A stretch of 64,000 nt of DNA from Flavobacterium psychrophilum (GCA_001708385.1 CP012388.1:2232001-2296000); one strand, 5' to 3'. Counted from the stretch's first letter, positions 17,436 to 26,139 are shown. Program-made: numbers and translations. The notes: a model not told the origin generated them from the sequence alone.

Positions 17436-17484
17436 GCCACGAATCCTACAAATCTCACTAATTTAATTTGTGGTAATTTGTAGC
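17436..17484. repeat. GCCACGAAT-type intergenic repeat (imperfect copy)
   Basis: GCCACGAATCCTACAAAT is matched by an imperfect inverted ATTTGTGGTAATTTGTAGC. The same GCCACGAAT end occurs at 41112-41171 and, as a half copy, at 21751-21770. Confidence 0.55.
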
Positions 17485-17494
17485 TTTTTTATAT

Positions 17495-17620
17495 ACTGAA
17501 CACTGAACACTGAACACTGAACACTGAACACTGAACACTGAACACTGAACACTGAACACTGAACACTGAACACTGAACACTGAACACTGAACACTGAACA
17601 CTGAACACTGAACACTGAAC
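17495..17620. repeat. tandem repeat (ACTGAAC)18
   Basis: Eighteen exact, uninterrupted copies of the heptamer ACTGAAC (126 bases) fill the space between the converging cytochrome c and response-regulator genes. Its last base is also the last base of the regulator's stop codon (TAG on the minus strand). Perfect identity suggests recent expansion by slippage. Confidence 0.95.
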
Positions 17621-18303
17621 TAAGGTGCTACAAGCTTAAAACCAATCCTCGGAATATTTTCTATGCGAATACTTTCGTCTTCTTTAAATATTTTTCGAAG
17701 TCGGGAGATAAAAACATCCATACTGCGCCCCATAAAATAATCATCAGTGCCCCAAAGGGCTGTAAGAATGTTTTCGCGTTTAAGTATGGTATTTTTATTA
17801 TCTATAAAAAGTTTTAGCAGTGCCGATTCCCTTTCGGTAAGGCTGGTACGTTCATCACCTTTTATTACAACGTAATTTTCAGGATCAAAAGTAAAAGAGC
17901 CTATAGTGCAGGTTGTATCTTTAACGGGAGCAACCTTATGGCTTCGTTGCAGGAAAACTTCAATTTTAAGTATTAGTTCTTCTATACTGTAAGGCTTAAC
18001 AAGATAATCATCAGCACCAAGCTTAAGTCCTTTTATGCGGTCTTCTTTAAGTGTTTTGGCAGAAAGAAAAATAATAGGCACAGACACATCACGCTCGCGT
18101 ATAGCTGAAGCCAGTTCAAAACCATCCATTTCGGGCAGCATGACATCGAGTATGCAAAGATCGAAATTCTCTTTTTTAAAAGCTTCAAACGCATCACGCC
18201 CGTTAGCAAAATGAATTACTTCATAATGCTGCTCGAGGTTATCGGCGGTTAAAAATGCCAGTGTGTTGTCGTCTTCTACATACAATATTCTCTTTCGGCT
18301 CAT
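17620..18303 (-). CDS. OmpR-family response regulator
   Basis: A 227-residue regulator. The receiver domain (about 5-117) carries the acidic pocket at EDD (10-12), the phosphoacceptor Asp53 in CILDVMLPEMDGF and the conserved Lys in FLSAKTLKEDR. A winged helix DNA-binding domain (about 130-225) ends VFISRLRKIFKEDESIRIENIPRIGFKL. It overlaps the kinase gene by 4 bases (ATGA), so the two form a two-component system. Targets are unknown. The stop codon abuts the heptamer array. Confidence 0.92.
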   Translation of the reverse strand: MSRKRILYVEDDNTLAFLTADNLEQHYEVIHFANGRDAFEAFKKENFDLCILDVMLPEMDGFELASAIRERDVSVPIIFLSAKTLKEDRIKGLKLGADDYLVKPYSIEELILKIEVFLQRSHKVAPVKDTTCTIGSFTFDPENYVVIKGDERTSLTERESALLKLFIDNKNTILKRENILTALWGTDDYFMGRSMDVFISRLRKIFKEDESIRIENIPRIGFKLVAP

Positions 18304-19577
18304 ACAATGCTGCTTTTCGGAATATAAATGGTTATTGTTATACCACTACCCTCGTTATTTTGAATGTTTATCTTCCAACCGTGAAGTTCGCATATCTTTT
18401 TCACATAAAAAAGTCCAATACCAAATCCTTCAATTTCCGACTTGTCCTGACGCGGTACCCTGTAAAAACGATCGAACACATAATCTATATGGTCAGGATG
18501 AATACCGGGTCCATCATCGGCAAAACGTATGGCAAGCCCTTTACCATTTTCGGCTATATCAATACTTACATTGGGAGTTGCCTGTCCGTATTTTATAGCA
18601 TTCTCTACAATATTATAAGTAATATTATAAAAATGGAATTCATCGGCCTTTATAAGATACAACGGTTTTGGGCTGTGGAGTGCCACATTTGCCTTCTCAA
18701 ACTTTAACGAGGCATTATCTTTAACAAGTTCAAGGGTTTCTACAACATTAAATTCTTTCTTTTCCAGTGATACAACACCCGATTCTGTTTTAGCGACTGA
18801 AAGAATACGTTCTATATGCTGGTTAAGCTTATTACTCTGTTCTATAATAATGGTAAGGTAGCGGCTAAGTTTAGGGTTGGTTCCTATAGCCTCCTGTTTA
18901 ATGGCATAGTTTGAGGCTATCAATATAGAGGACAACGGCGTTTTAAACTCATGCGTCATATTATTAATAAAGTCTTTTTGCAGCTCTGTATATTTCTTTT
19001 GTTTCAGCAATAATATAACAGAGTATACATAGATAACTAAAACAAGAAAAAGCACGCCGGTATATATCCAGTATTGTTGTAGTGAGGTTATATAGCTATA
19101 GCGAAGCTGTGGAAAACGTACCGCAAAATAATACACCAGTCCTTCCCGTTTAGTAAAGCACTTTTCGCATTTAAGTTTATCTGCTTTCGGCTTTCCATTT
19201 GCACTGATGTACTCCCCATATACCATTTCATCCGATCCGCAATTGTAAATGGCATATTCATAATCCAGATCAAGTTTTACCTTCTGAAATTCTGCCTGAA
19301 GATAGTATTCCAATACAGGGGCTTCAAACACGTCGTCTACGTTCACTACATAATAATCTTCAGATACTTTTTTTATGGGTGTTGTACCCGGCAGCTCATT
19401 ATTATTATCGCGGTAGATTTTATTTACTACATCCTGCAAAGCAAAATGTATCTTCTCGCCCATTTCTTTTTTTTCGAAGGTATAGGCCTGGTTTAGCATG
19501 ACCAGCTGCATCGTCAAAACACCCACTATTGCAAGCAGGCCGATTAAAACTATAATATTTAACGTGTTGAATTTCAA
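18300..19577 (-). CDS. membrane sensor histidine kinase
   Basis: A 425-residue kinase with helices at about 8-28 and 170-190 enclosing a periplasmic sensor containing a CEKC pair (about 137-140). There is no HAMP domain. The H-box is FINNMTHEFKTPLSSI with His209; the N-box is NIVENAIKYG, and G-boxes are FADDGPGI and EGFGIGLFYVKKI. The partner regulator follows immediately. The sensor ligand is unknown; the cysteine pair could bind metal or respond to redox, which is a guess. Confidence 0.9.
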   Translation of the reverse strand: MKFNTLNIIVLIGLLAIVGVLTMQLVMLNQAYTFEKKEMGEKIHFALQDVVNKIYRDNNNELPGTTPIKKVSEDYYVVNVDDVFEAPVLEYYLQAEFQKVKLDLDYEYAIYNCGSDEMVYGEYISANGKPKADKLKCEKCFTKREGLVYYFAVRFPQLRYSYITSLQQYWIYTGVLFLVLVIYVYSVILLLKQKKYTELQKDFINNMTHEFKTPLSSILIASNYAIKQEAIGTNPKLSRYLTIIIEQSNKLNQHIERILSVAKTESGVVSLEKKEFNVVETLELVKDNASLKFEKANVALHSPKPLYLIKADEFHFYNITYNIVENAIKYGQATPNVSIDIAENGKGLAIRFADDGPGIHPDHIDYVFDRFYRVPRQDKSEIEGFGIGLFYVKKICELHGWKINIQNNEGSGITITIYIPKSSIV

Positions 19578-19638
19578 TTTTGGAATGTTATTTGTAAAGA
19601 TGGTATCCGGCTATTGAATTTACATCAATTTATACCGC

Positions 19639-19646
19639 CAAAAATA
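19639..19646 (-). promoter_or_regulatory. possible -7 element for the kinase/regulator operon
   Basis: On the minus strand TATTTTTG matches TAnnTTTG, 61 bases before the kinase ATG. No -33 TTG at normal spacing is seen. The 250-base divergent spacer 19578-19828 otherwise holds AT-rich sequence and the plus-strand element at 19771. Confidence 0.4.
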
Positions 19647-19770
19647 GAATAAACTGTAGCACGATATAAAAATAGTATGCTCAAATTATAAAAATCGCTA
19701 ATATACAGCCCGTTAACATGTCGTTAACAATACTTTGAAAGCGATTAACAAATATGTGGAGAGAACTAGA

Positions 19771-19778
19771 TATATTTG
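19771..19778 (+). promoter_or_regulatory. -7 promoter element of DUF1573 gene
   Basis: TATATTTG matches TAnnTTTG. It lies 50 bases before the ATG at 19829, leaving a normal AT-rich leader. Confidence 0.5.
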
Positions 19779-19828
19779 TGTAACACAAACTGAAAAAAAT
19801 TTATTATTAATATTAATTGTTTACCATT

Positions 19829-20323
19829 ATGAAAACGCTTAAACTTTCTGCTCTTGCTCTTGTAGGTGCTTTTTTCTTTGTATCTCAGGGTGCATCTGCA
19901 CAACAGGCTGCTGCTAAAAAACCTGTTGCTGCTAAAGCTGCAACTGCCGCTGCTGCAACAGAAGCGCCAAAAAACATGACTCCATCTGCAATTACGTGGA
20001 AAGAAGATACTCACAACTTTGGTGATATTGAAAAAGGAAAACCGGTTTCTCACGAATTCTCTTTCAAAAACACTTCTAAGCAAACAGTTCTTATCACTAA
20101 TGTAAAAGCATCTTGTGGATGTACAGCTACAAACTACACAAAAACTCCGGTTAAACCAGGAGAAAGTGCTACTGTAACTGCTACTTATAATGCTGCTAAC
20201 CCAGGAAGCTTCTCTAAAAACGTAACTGTTACTACAAATGACAGTGACGTGAACAAAGTACTTACTATTAAAGGTAAAGTATTAGCTCCTGCAACTGAAG
20301 CTACACCTGCTTCAAACCAGTAA
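19829..20323 (+). CDS. DUF1573 domain secreted protein
   Basis: A 164-residue exported protein. The signal peptide ends near QGASAQ, followed by an Ala/Lys/Thr-rich linker (about 27-52). The DUF1573 immunoglobulin-like domain has the hallmark segments HNFGDIEKGKPVSHEFSFKN, VKASCGCTATNYTKTPVKPGE and TVTTNDSD. DUF1573 proteins are very common in Bacteroidota; their role is not established. I use the ATG at 19829 (MKTLKLSALAL) rather than an upstream ATT-type extension, because this gives a clean signal peptide. Confidence 0.88.
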   Translation: MKTLKLSALALVGAFFFVSQGASAQQAAAKKPVAAKAATAAAATEAPKNMTPSAITWKEDTHNFGDIEKGKPVSHEFSFKNTSKQTVLITNVKASCGCTATNYTKTPVKPGESATVTATYNAANPGSFSKNVTVTTNDSDVNKVLTIKGKVLAPATEATPASNQ

Positions 20324-20353
20324 TTTACGGTAAACATCTCACTATATAGTTAA

Positions 20354-20381
20354 AGCCATCGCAATGCGGTGGCTTTTTTTT
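20354..20381 (+). terminator. terminator of DUF1573 gene (repeat copy A)
   Basis: AGCCATCGCA / TGCGGTGGCT form a GC-rich stem followed by eight T. The same hairpin recurs at 21179-21204 with one loop base changed, and both are preceded by ACTATATA. Confidence 0.85.
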
Positions 20382-20500
20382 ATGCCTGTATTTTTATCAT
20401 CTCGAAGTATAAAGAATATTTTGTTTTACAAAATGTAAAGTTTATTTGTCATATTGGAAATTTTATTTTACATTCGTTTCAACATTAAAACTAACCAATC

Positions 20501-20974
20501 ATGAAAACGAATTATTTATTTCCGTACAAATGGAAAACAATTAGTGGCATTCTCTTTACGATAAGCTTTTTTTGTCTCTCAATGGTATTTTGCTTCGACA
20601 AGTCCATTTTCGAGATCAGGTCACTTGTATTTGCAATGGTAGGCGACAATATGCTGGACTATATTTTTTTCAGCGTAATAGAAGATAGTATAACCGATGA
20701 ACTGCTTATGATAGTTGTAATTCCGGCCGGATTAATATATGCATTTTCTAAAGAGAAGTATGAAGACGAGATGGTGGCATCGATACGGCTGCACAGCCTG
20801 GTGTGGGCAACTATAGTAAATTATAGTATTATTTTTGTTTGCTATATCTTTATTTACGGAATGTTTTTTCTGGATGTAATGATGGTCGCGATGTTATCGC
20901 AACTGCTTATCTTTATCGCACTTTTTCGTTTTAAGATGTACCGTTTCAAAAATTCAAGGCAGGATGAAGAATAA
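20501..20974 (+). CDS. small integral membrane protein of XRE pair
   Basis: A 157-residue protein with four hydrophobic helices (about 15-33, 66-84, 103-124, 128-144) and a basic C-terminus. I do not recognise it by sequence, but a four-helix membrane protein followed by an overlapping 66-residue XRE regulator is a common bacterial pair (DUF2178-like arrangement). The ATG overlaps nothing upstream; the stop overlaps the regulator by 11 bases. The pair is bracketed by two near-identical terminators. Confidence 0.75.
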   Translation: MKTNYLFPYKWKTISGILFTISFFCLSMVFCFDKSIFEIRSLVFAMVGDNMLDYIFFSVIEDSITDELLMIVVIPAGLIYAFSKEKYEDEMVASIRLHSLVWATIVNYSIIFVCYIFIYGMFFLDVMMVAMLSQLLIFIALFRFKMYRFKNSRQDEE

Positions 20975-21164
20975 CATAAAAGTGCAGCGTGCTATTTTTA
21001 GCCTTACCCAACAGGATCTGGCTGAGCGTATCGGTGTGAGCCGCCAGACCATAAATGCCCTCGAAGCGGGAAAATATGTACCATCTACCGTTTTAGCTTT
21101 AAAATTGTCAAAGCTGTTTGATAAACCGGTAAACGAAATTTTTGAACTGGAAGACGAAGATTAA
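20964..21164 (+). CDS. XRE-family HTH regulator (66 aa)
   Basis: A minimal Cro/CI-type DNA-binding protein. The helix-turn-helix is LTQQDLAERIGVSRQTINAL (about 14-33), followed by EAGKYVPSTVLALKLSKLF and the acidic tail FELEDED, the usual form of the 66-70-residue YgzD-like regulators. It is co-translated with the membrane protein before it and probably autoregulates the pair. There is no toxin-like gene next to it. Confidence 0.9.
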   Translation: MKNNIKVQRAIFSLTQQDLAERIGVSRQTINALEAGKYVPSTVLALKLSKLFDKPVNEIFELEDED

Positions 21165-21178
21165 TTTTTACTATATAC

Positions 21179-21204
21179 AGCCATCGCATTGCGGTGGCTT
21201 TTTT
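21179..21204 (+). terminator. terminator of XRE gene (repeat copy B)
   Basis: A stem AGCCATCGCA / TGCGGTGGCT followed by six T, nearly identical to the hairpin at 20354-20381. Confidence 0.85.
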
Positions 21205-21235
21205 ATTTCTAAATAAACCTCTGTATCTTTACCTT

Positions 21236-21709
21236 ATGGAACAGGCGCATATAAAAACACCGCTCGGCATTACCCTTATTGAGGGCAATGAAAATGGTAT
21301 TGCCAAAATATGGGTACTAAATGATGACGTGCCTGTAAGCAATTCAATTCCTGATGTACTGCAAAATGCCGTAAAGCAGATGGAAGAATATTTTGAAGGG
21401 AAACGCAACACCTTTGATTTTCCGCTTAACCCGCAGGGAACCGATTTTCAAAAGAAAGTATGGAAAGCGTTATTAGAAATTCCTTTTGGCAAGACCACTT
21501 CCTACCAGGAACTATCAATACAACTGGGCGATGTAAAAGCCATTCGTGCAGTAGCATCTGCTAATGGTAAAAACCCACTATGGATTGTTGTGCCCTGCCA
21601 CAGGGTTATAGGATCTGACGGATCGCTTACCGGATATGCCGGCGGACTATGGCGCAAAAAATGGCTGCTGGAACACGAAACCCCTCCAATACAGCAAAGT
21701 TTGTTTTAA
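21236..21709 (+). CDS. methylated-DNA-protein cysteine S-methyltransferase
   Basis: A 157-residue MGMT/Ogt-type suicide enzyme that takes methyl groups from O6-methylguanine. The acceptor is Cys121 in the signature IVVPCHRVIG; the helix-turn-helix region GTDFQKKVWKALLEIPFGKTTSY and RAVASANGKNP (with Asn) are present. The ATG at 21236 gives the usual length; the longer frame from 21194 runs through the upstream terminator. TATCTTTA at 21224 resembles a -7 element. It stands alone as a DNA repair gene. Confidence 0.92.
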   Translation: MEQAHIKTPLGITLIEGNENGIAKIWVLNDDVPVSNSIPDVLQNAVKQMEEYFEGKRNTFDFPLNPQGTDFQKKVWKALLEIPFGKTTSYQELSIQLGDVKAIRAVASANGKNPLWIVVPCHRVIGSDGSLTGYAGGLWRKKWLLEHETPPIQQSLF

Positions 21710-21750
21710 TTTTTGCCTGAATTAGAACGGTCACTAACAAACAAATTGGA

Positions 21751-21770
21751 AAAATTGTGTAATTCGTGGC
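21751..21770. repeat. GCCACGAAT-type half repeat
   Basis: ATTGTGTAATTCGTGGC is the right half of the GCCACGAAT repeat family seen complete at 41112-41171. It lies in the 130-base spacer after the MGMT gene. Confidence 0.5.
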
Positions 21771-21839
21771 AAACAAAATACTTCCCGCCATAAAACATTT
21801 TTTATGTAAATTCGTCATACCAAGACCTAATCTTTCCGT

Positions 21840-23054
21840 ATGAAAAAATTCCTGCTCTGGCTTGTAGGCCTGCTTACTGCCATCGTTTTATTGCTATATA
21901 TTTTTGATGTAGATTATCTTTTAAAAGCAGTTCGCGTGGTATACCTGCACGGCAAAACTACCGCATACTTAGACGACTATACCCATTTTGATAACCGTAC
22001 TGTTAAGAAAGGAACGGGTCAGCCATGGGCTACACACAAAAATTACAATAAAGTAAAGGCTTCCCAAAGGCTGGAAGACACCCATAAAGAACTGGGTACT
22101 GTCGCCTATCTTATTATAAAAAACGACAGTATCTGGCATGAAAGCTACTACGATGGCTACGGAAAAGATTCAAAATCAAATTCCTTTTCTATGGCAAAAA
22201 CCATAGTTACCGCCGCTATGTTTAAAGCTATCGAAGAAGGAAAAATTAAAAGCCTCAATCAAAAAGTGGGCGATTACTTTCCGGAATTCAGCAAGGGGCT
22301 TGCTGCAAAATTAACGGTGGGAGACCTATCATCTATGAGTACCGGACTGGACTGGGGCGAACAATACAGCAGTGCCTTCTCTATAACTACGCGTGCTTAT
22401 TTTGGCGACCATTTGGAAGAAACAATGCTTAAAGTTCCGGTTATCCGCGAGCCGGGCAAAGAGTTTGAATATGTAAGCGGCGCTACAGAACTCCTTGCAA
22501 TGGTGATCACCAAAGCTACCGGAGAAACTTTATCTGATTATGTTGCTGAAAAATTCTGGCAGCCTATGGGTGCAGAAAACGATGCGCTTTGGCAATTAGA
22601 CCATGAAAACGGAATTGAAAAAGCCTATTGCTGTTTTGCCAGCAACGCCCGTGATTTTGCCCGTTTCGGAAAATTATTTAAACACAATGGCAAATGGAAT
22701 AACCAACAATTGTTAGACAGCACTGCTGTAGCAACAATGGTAACACCTAAGTTTGCCGATTCTCCACAATATGGCTATGGTACGTGGTTAAATACATATT
22801 TAGGCAGGAAAATGTACTACCTGCGCGGTCATTTGGGTCAGTTTGTAATTGTGATACCCGAAGACAATATTATAATTGTAAGGCTGGGCCACACAAAAGG
22901 TTTACAAACCGATACCGACCCGCATAGCAACGACTTTTATGTGTATGTAGATGAAGCCTATAAAATGATGGGACTTTTAAAACCGAATGAAGGCAAAGGC
23001 AACGGACTTGCACTTACCAAAGAAGAGGCAGAAGCACAGGGAACGAAAAAGTAA
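21840..23054 (+). CDS. serine hydrolase, class C beta-lactamase family
   Basis: A 404-residue protein with an N-terminal membrane helix or signal (residues 3-22) and a beta-lactamase/DD-peptidase fold. Active-site motifs are SMAK (Ser117, Lys120), a Tyr motif YVSG near residue 200, and HLG in RGHLGQFVIVI near residue 327. The family includes esterases and peptide hydrolases as well as lactamases, so antibiotic resistance should not be assumed. It is exported or anchored and stands alone. Confidence 0.88.
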   Translation: MKKFLLWLVGLLTAIVLLLYIFDVDYLLKAVRVVYLHGKTTAYLDDYTHFDNRTVKKGTGQPWATHKNYNKVKASQRLEDTHKELGTVAYLIIKNDSIWHESYYDGYGKDSKSNSFSMAKTIVTAAMFKAIEEGKIKSLNQKVGDYFPEFSKGLAAKLTVGDLSSMSTGLDWGEQYSSAFSITTRAYFGDHLEETMLKVPVIREPGKEFEYVSGATELLAMVITKATGETLSDYVAEKFWQPMGAENDALWQLDHENGIEKAYCCFASNARDFARFGKLFKHNGKWNNQQLLDSTAVATMVTPKFADSPQYGYGTWLNTYLGRKMYYLRGHLGQFVIVIPEDNIIIVRLGHTKGLQTDTDPHSNDFYVYVDEAYKMMGLLKPNEGKGNGLALTKEEAEAQGTKK

Positions 23055-23062
23055 TCTACTTA

Positions 23063-23133
23063 CAGTCATTGAGAAGAAGGACGGATCAATCCAAAGATTG
23101 CCACGCCACATTTTTTCACACTCGCAATGACAG
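23063..23133. repeat. dispersed palindromic intergenic repeat (GTCATTG type)
   Basis: CAGTCATTG at the left and TCGCAATGACAG at the right are inverted ends, with AGATTGCCACG in the middle. It fills most of the 94-base spacer. Same family as 26005-26063 and related to 11311-11381. Confidence 0.75.
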
Positions 23134-23148
23134 AATCTATATGCATTT

Positions 23149-23862
23149 ATGCTTGAAAGAATACAACTGGAAAATATACTTTTCCTTGATATAGAAACGG
23201 TTCCCGAGCAGCCGCACTTTGGGCTTTGCGATGAGGAAACAAAACAGCTTTACGACCTTAAAACCCAATACCAGCGTAAGGATGGGCAGTCGCCCGAAGA
23301 ATTTTACGAACGTGCCGGGATATGGGCAGAGTTTGGTAAAATTATATGCCTGTCAGTTGGGTATTTTACGTTCAAGGGAGATATCCGTCATTTTAGGGTT
23401 ACCTCATTTCATGGCGAAGAACCTAAAATACTTAAAGACTTTAATAACTTATTGAACAACCATTTTAGCCAGCCCCAGCATATTATGTGCGGACACAATG
23501 CTAAGGAATTCGACTTTCCGTTTATTGCCCGCCGTATGATTATCAATAGCATTGCCATTCCGCCAAAGCTGAACCTTTTTGGTAAAAAACCGTGGGAAGT
23601 ACCTCATCTTGATACCATGGAATTATGGAAATTTGGCGACTATAAAAGTTTTACCTCGTTAAAGCTGCTCACCAAAATACTGGGTGTTCCGTCACCAAAA
23701 GGCGATATCGACGGCAGCCAGGTAGGACATGTGTTTCATGTTGAAAAAGACATTGACCGTATTGTTACCTACTGTGAAAAAGATGTTATTGCAGTAGCAC
23801 AGGTATTGCTGCGTTTCAGGCACGAAGAACTTTTAATTGATGACGAAATTATTCACGTGTAA
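23149..23862 (+). CDS. PolB-like 3'-5' exonuclease (DEDD)
   Basis: A 237-residue exonuclease-only protein. ExoI is ILFLDIETVP with Asp14 and Glu16, ExoII is CGHNAKEFDFPFIARRM, and ExoIII is YCEKDVIAVAQVLLRF (DEDD type). This matches the stand-alone family of predicted 3'-5' exonucleases related to DNA polymerase B proofreading domains. There is no polymerase domain. It likely trims DNA or RNA 3' ends in the cytoplasm; the biological substrate is unknown. Confidence 0.88.
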   Translation: MLERIQLENILFLDIETVPEQPHFGLCDEETKQLYDLKTQYQRKDGQSPEEFYERAGIWAEFGKIICLSVGYFTFKGDIRHFRVTSFHGEEPKILKDFNNLLNNHFSQPQHIMCGHNAKEFDFPFIARRMIINSIAIPPKLNLFGKKPWEVPHLDTMELWKFGDYKSFTSLKLLTKILGVPSPKGDIDGSQVGHVFHVEKDIDRIVTYCEKDVIAVAQVLLRFRHEELLIDDEIIHV

Positions 23863-23928
23863 ATTGGGGTAGAAAGTCGGTACATCCAAGCCTGAAAACT
23901 CCTCAATTAAAATCCGTACTTTTACCGC

Positions 23929-24138
23929 ATGAAAGACTTTCCAAATTTATATGTAGCGCAAACAGACAATAAAGTAGTTGTTTTTGGCTCCAACCTAAAA
24001 GATTTTGTAATCTCACTAAACAGCGTAGTACAAAACCTTAAACCCTATATGTTTTACTACAGGCTTTTTAAAAAAGTAGATTACATTGAACACGTAGCAG
24101 CCGATGGCCGCAAATTTTATTTACAGAAAGTACTTTAA
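23929..24138 (+). CDS. hypothetical protein (69 aa)
   Basis: A small basic soluble protein with no membrane helix (NLYVAQTDNKVVVFGS at the start, aromatic MFYYRLFKK in the middle). It has a possible -7-like TACTTTTA just upstream and a clean ATG. I do not recognise a family. Codon use and composition resemble its neighbours, which supports a real gene. Confidence 0.55.
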   Translation: MKDFPNLYVAQTDNKVVVFGSNLKDFVISLNSVVQNLKPYMFYYRLFKKVDYIEHVAADGRKFYLQKVL

Positions 24139-24149
24139 TTTATTCGCTA

Positions 24150-24247
24150 CACACCCCACACCCCTCTCAAGAGGGGAGCAAGCTTTACTCTTCCCTGCAA
24201 GAGGGGCGGGTTTGAGTGTTCCCCTCTTGAGAGGGGTGGGGGTGTGT
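24150..24247. repeat. large inverted repeat of two CCCCTC hairpins
   Basis: CACACCCC...CCCCTCTCAAGAGGGGA (24150-24178) is matched in inverted orientation by TCCCCTCTTGAGAGGGG...GGGTGTG (24220-24247) with one base of difference. Each arm also contains its own hairpin. The centre carries a third, partial TTCCCTGCAAGAGGGG copy. It occupies most of the 164-base spacer before the ABC ATPase gene. Confidence 0.8.
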
Positions 24248-24302
24248 CTGTTTCAACTGTGCGGCTGAGACTGAAAACTCAAAAATTTGTATTTTTATCC
24301 TC

Positions 24303-25988
24303 ATGAACAATTCCCTGCTACATATAGACCACGTTACCATTTCTGCCCGCAAAGAGGGTCAATGGATACCTATTGTAAAAAACAGTTCGTTTACGCTCAA
24401 TCAAAATGAGATATTGGGAATTGTGGGCGAATCGGGATCGGGTAAATCGGTTACGTCGTTAGCAGTAATGGGATTGCTCCCTAAAGGCATCCTTGAAATT
24501 ACCGAAGGCAGGATTGAGTTTGATGGCAAGGATATATCGGCCATGAGCCAGAGGGAACTTCGTATTCTTCGTGGTAATGATATTGCAATGATATTCCAGG
24601 AGCCAATGAGTTCTTTAAATCCGTCATTAAAATGCGGTTTTCAGGTAGAAGAAATACTTGCAGAACACACACAACTTTCCCAAAAAGAAATAAAGGCAAC
24701 GGTGCTTTCCCTATTCGAAAAGGTAAAGCTGCCCAATCCGGAAAAAATATACAACCGCTATCCACACGAGATATCGGGTGGGCAAAAGCAGCGCGTAATG
24801 ATAGCCATGGCTATTGCCTGCAAACCCAAAATACTTATTGCCGATGAACCTACTACAGCATTGGATGTTACGGTTCAGAAGGAAATAATACTGCTGCTAA
24901 AAGAACTGCAGCAGGAAACAAAAATGAGCATCCTGTTTATTTCGCACGACCTTTCATTAGTATCCGAAATTGCCAACAGGGTATTGGTAATGTTCCGGGG
25001 TGAAATTGTAGAACAGGGCGAATCGGCCGGGATATTTAACAACCCAACCCATACCTACACAAAAGCACTTATCAGTTCACGCCCATCATTAGATGTCCGC
25101 CTGAAAAGATTACCTACTATTCAGGATTATCTTGAAAACACAGTCAATCCTGAAGAAGTTACACCCGCACAGCGCGAACAACGCCTTCAAAAATTATACA
25201 GCCAGACACCACTGCTTGAGGTAAAGAATGTAGAGAAAGAATATGTTTCTTCCGCAGGTATATTGGGCAAGGATGTGAAATTTAAAGCCGTAGACGATGT
25301 TAGTTTTAAAATATATGAAGGCGAAACGTTAGGTCTCGTTGGCGAATCAGGCTGTGGGAAATCTACACTTGGCAATGCTATTTTACAACTCGATAAGGCT
25401 ACTGCCGGAAGCATACTATACCGCGGCGTAGATCTTACCAGGTTATCTTCAAAAGATATACGCGCGTTGCGAAAAGAGATACAGATCATCTTCCAGGACC
25501 CGTATTCATCTCTAAACCCCCGTATTACAGTTGGCAAAGCTATTATGGAACCGATGCAGGTGCATAAGCTTTATAAAAATGATACCGAACGCCGGGAAAA
25601 GACCATAGAAATACTAAACCGCGTCGGCTTGGGAGAAGAACACTTTAACCGATACCCCCACGAGTTCTCAGGAGGCCAAAGACAGCGTATTGGCATTGCA
25701 CGAACCATTGCACTGCAACCTAAACTTATTGTTTGTGACGAGTCGGTTTCGGCACTGGATATTTCGGTTCAGGCGCAGGTACTGAACCTGCTTAACGAGC
25801 TAAAAGAGAACTTTGGGTTTACCTATATATTTATTTCGCACGACCTTGCCGTTGTAAAATACATGAGCGATCAGGTATTGGTAATGAACAAGGGTAAAAT
25901 TGAAGAAATGAACGAAGCTGACGCTTTATACGAGTATCCGCAGAAAGAATACACGAAGAAATTGATTGCGGCTATACCAAAGTCTTAG
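24303..25988 (+). CDS. double ABC-transporter ATPase (Dpp/Opp/GsiA type)
   Basis: A 561-residue protein with two complete ABC ATPase domains. Domain 1: Walker A GESGSGKS (about 43-50), signature ISGGQKQR, Walker [13 protein letters not shown]. Domain 2: Walker A GESGCGKS, signature [13 protein letters not shown], Walker [13 protein letters not shown]. Both have the C-terminal oligopeptide-transporter-type extension. It energises import of peptides or similar solutes (Dpp D+F fused). No permease or binding-protein gene adjoins it, so the membrane partners are elsewhere. Confidence 0.92.
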   Translation: MNNSLLHIDHVTISARKEGQWIPIVKNSSFTLNQNEILGIVGESGSGKSVTSLAVMGLLPKGILEITEGRIEFDGKDISAMSQRELRILRGNDIAMIFQEPMSSLNPSLKCGFQVEEILAEHTQLSQKEIKATVLSLFEKVKLPNPEKIYNRYPHEISGGQKQRVMIAMAIACKPKILIADEPTTALDVTVQKEIILLLKELQQETKMSILFISHDLSLVSEIANRVLVMFRGEIVEQGESAGIFNNPTHTYTKALISSRPSLDVRLKRLPTIQDYLENTVNPEEVTPAQREQRLQKLYSQTPLLEVKNVEKEYVSSAGILGKDVKFKAVDDVSFKIYEGETLGLVGESGCGKSTLGNAILQLDKATAGSILYRGVDLTRLSSKDIRALRKEIQIIFQDPYSSLNPRITVGKAIMEPMQVHKLYKNDTERREKTIEILNRVGLGEEHFNRYPHEFSGGQRQRIGIARTIALQPKLIVCDESVSALDISVQAQVLNLLNELKENFGFTYIFISHDLAVVKYMSDQVLVMNKGKIEEMNEADALYEYPQKEYTKKLIAAIPKS

Positions 25989-26004
25989 TTTTGAATCATC
26001 GCTT

Positions 26005-26063
26005 GCCATTGCGAGCGTAATGCAATATAAAAAGATTGCTTTGTCGTTCCTCCTCGCAATGAC
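26005..26063. repeat. dispersed palindromic intergenic repeat (CATTGCGAG type)
   Basis: CCATTGCGAG and CTCGCAATGAC are inverted ends with AGATTGCTTTGTCG inside. Same family as 23063-23133. Confidence 0.75.
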
Positions 26064-26090
26064 CAGTTAACAATCTTTTCGATTACCCAT

Positions 26091-26117
26091 AAAAAAAGCC
26101 CCTTCTTTCGAAAGGGC
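26091..26117 (-). terminator. terminator of the CoA-transferase operon
   Basis: On the minus strand GCCCTTTCGAAAGAAGGGGC forms an imperfect stem followed by seven T, 23 bases after the scoB stop. Confidence 0.8.
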
Positions 26118-26139
26118 GTCATAAAAATATTATTTTGAA

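Noticed and set aside
17495..17620. Possible CRISPR array
   Set aside because: The repeats are seven bases long, contiguous and without spacers; it is a simple tandem repeat and no cas gene is present.
20501..21164. Toxin-antitoxin system
   Set aside because: The partner of the XRE regulator is a four-helix membrane protein of ordinary composition; no toxin fold is recognisable.
21840..23054. Antibiotic-resistance beta-lactamase
   Set aside because: The SxxK/YxS/HxG motifs define a broad serine hydrolase family; nothing here shows lactam hydrolysis.
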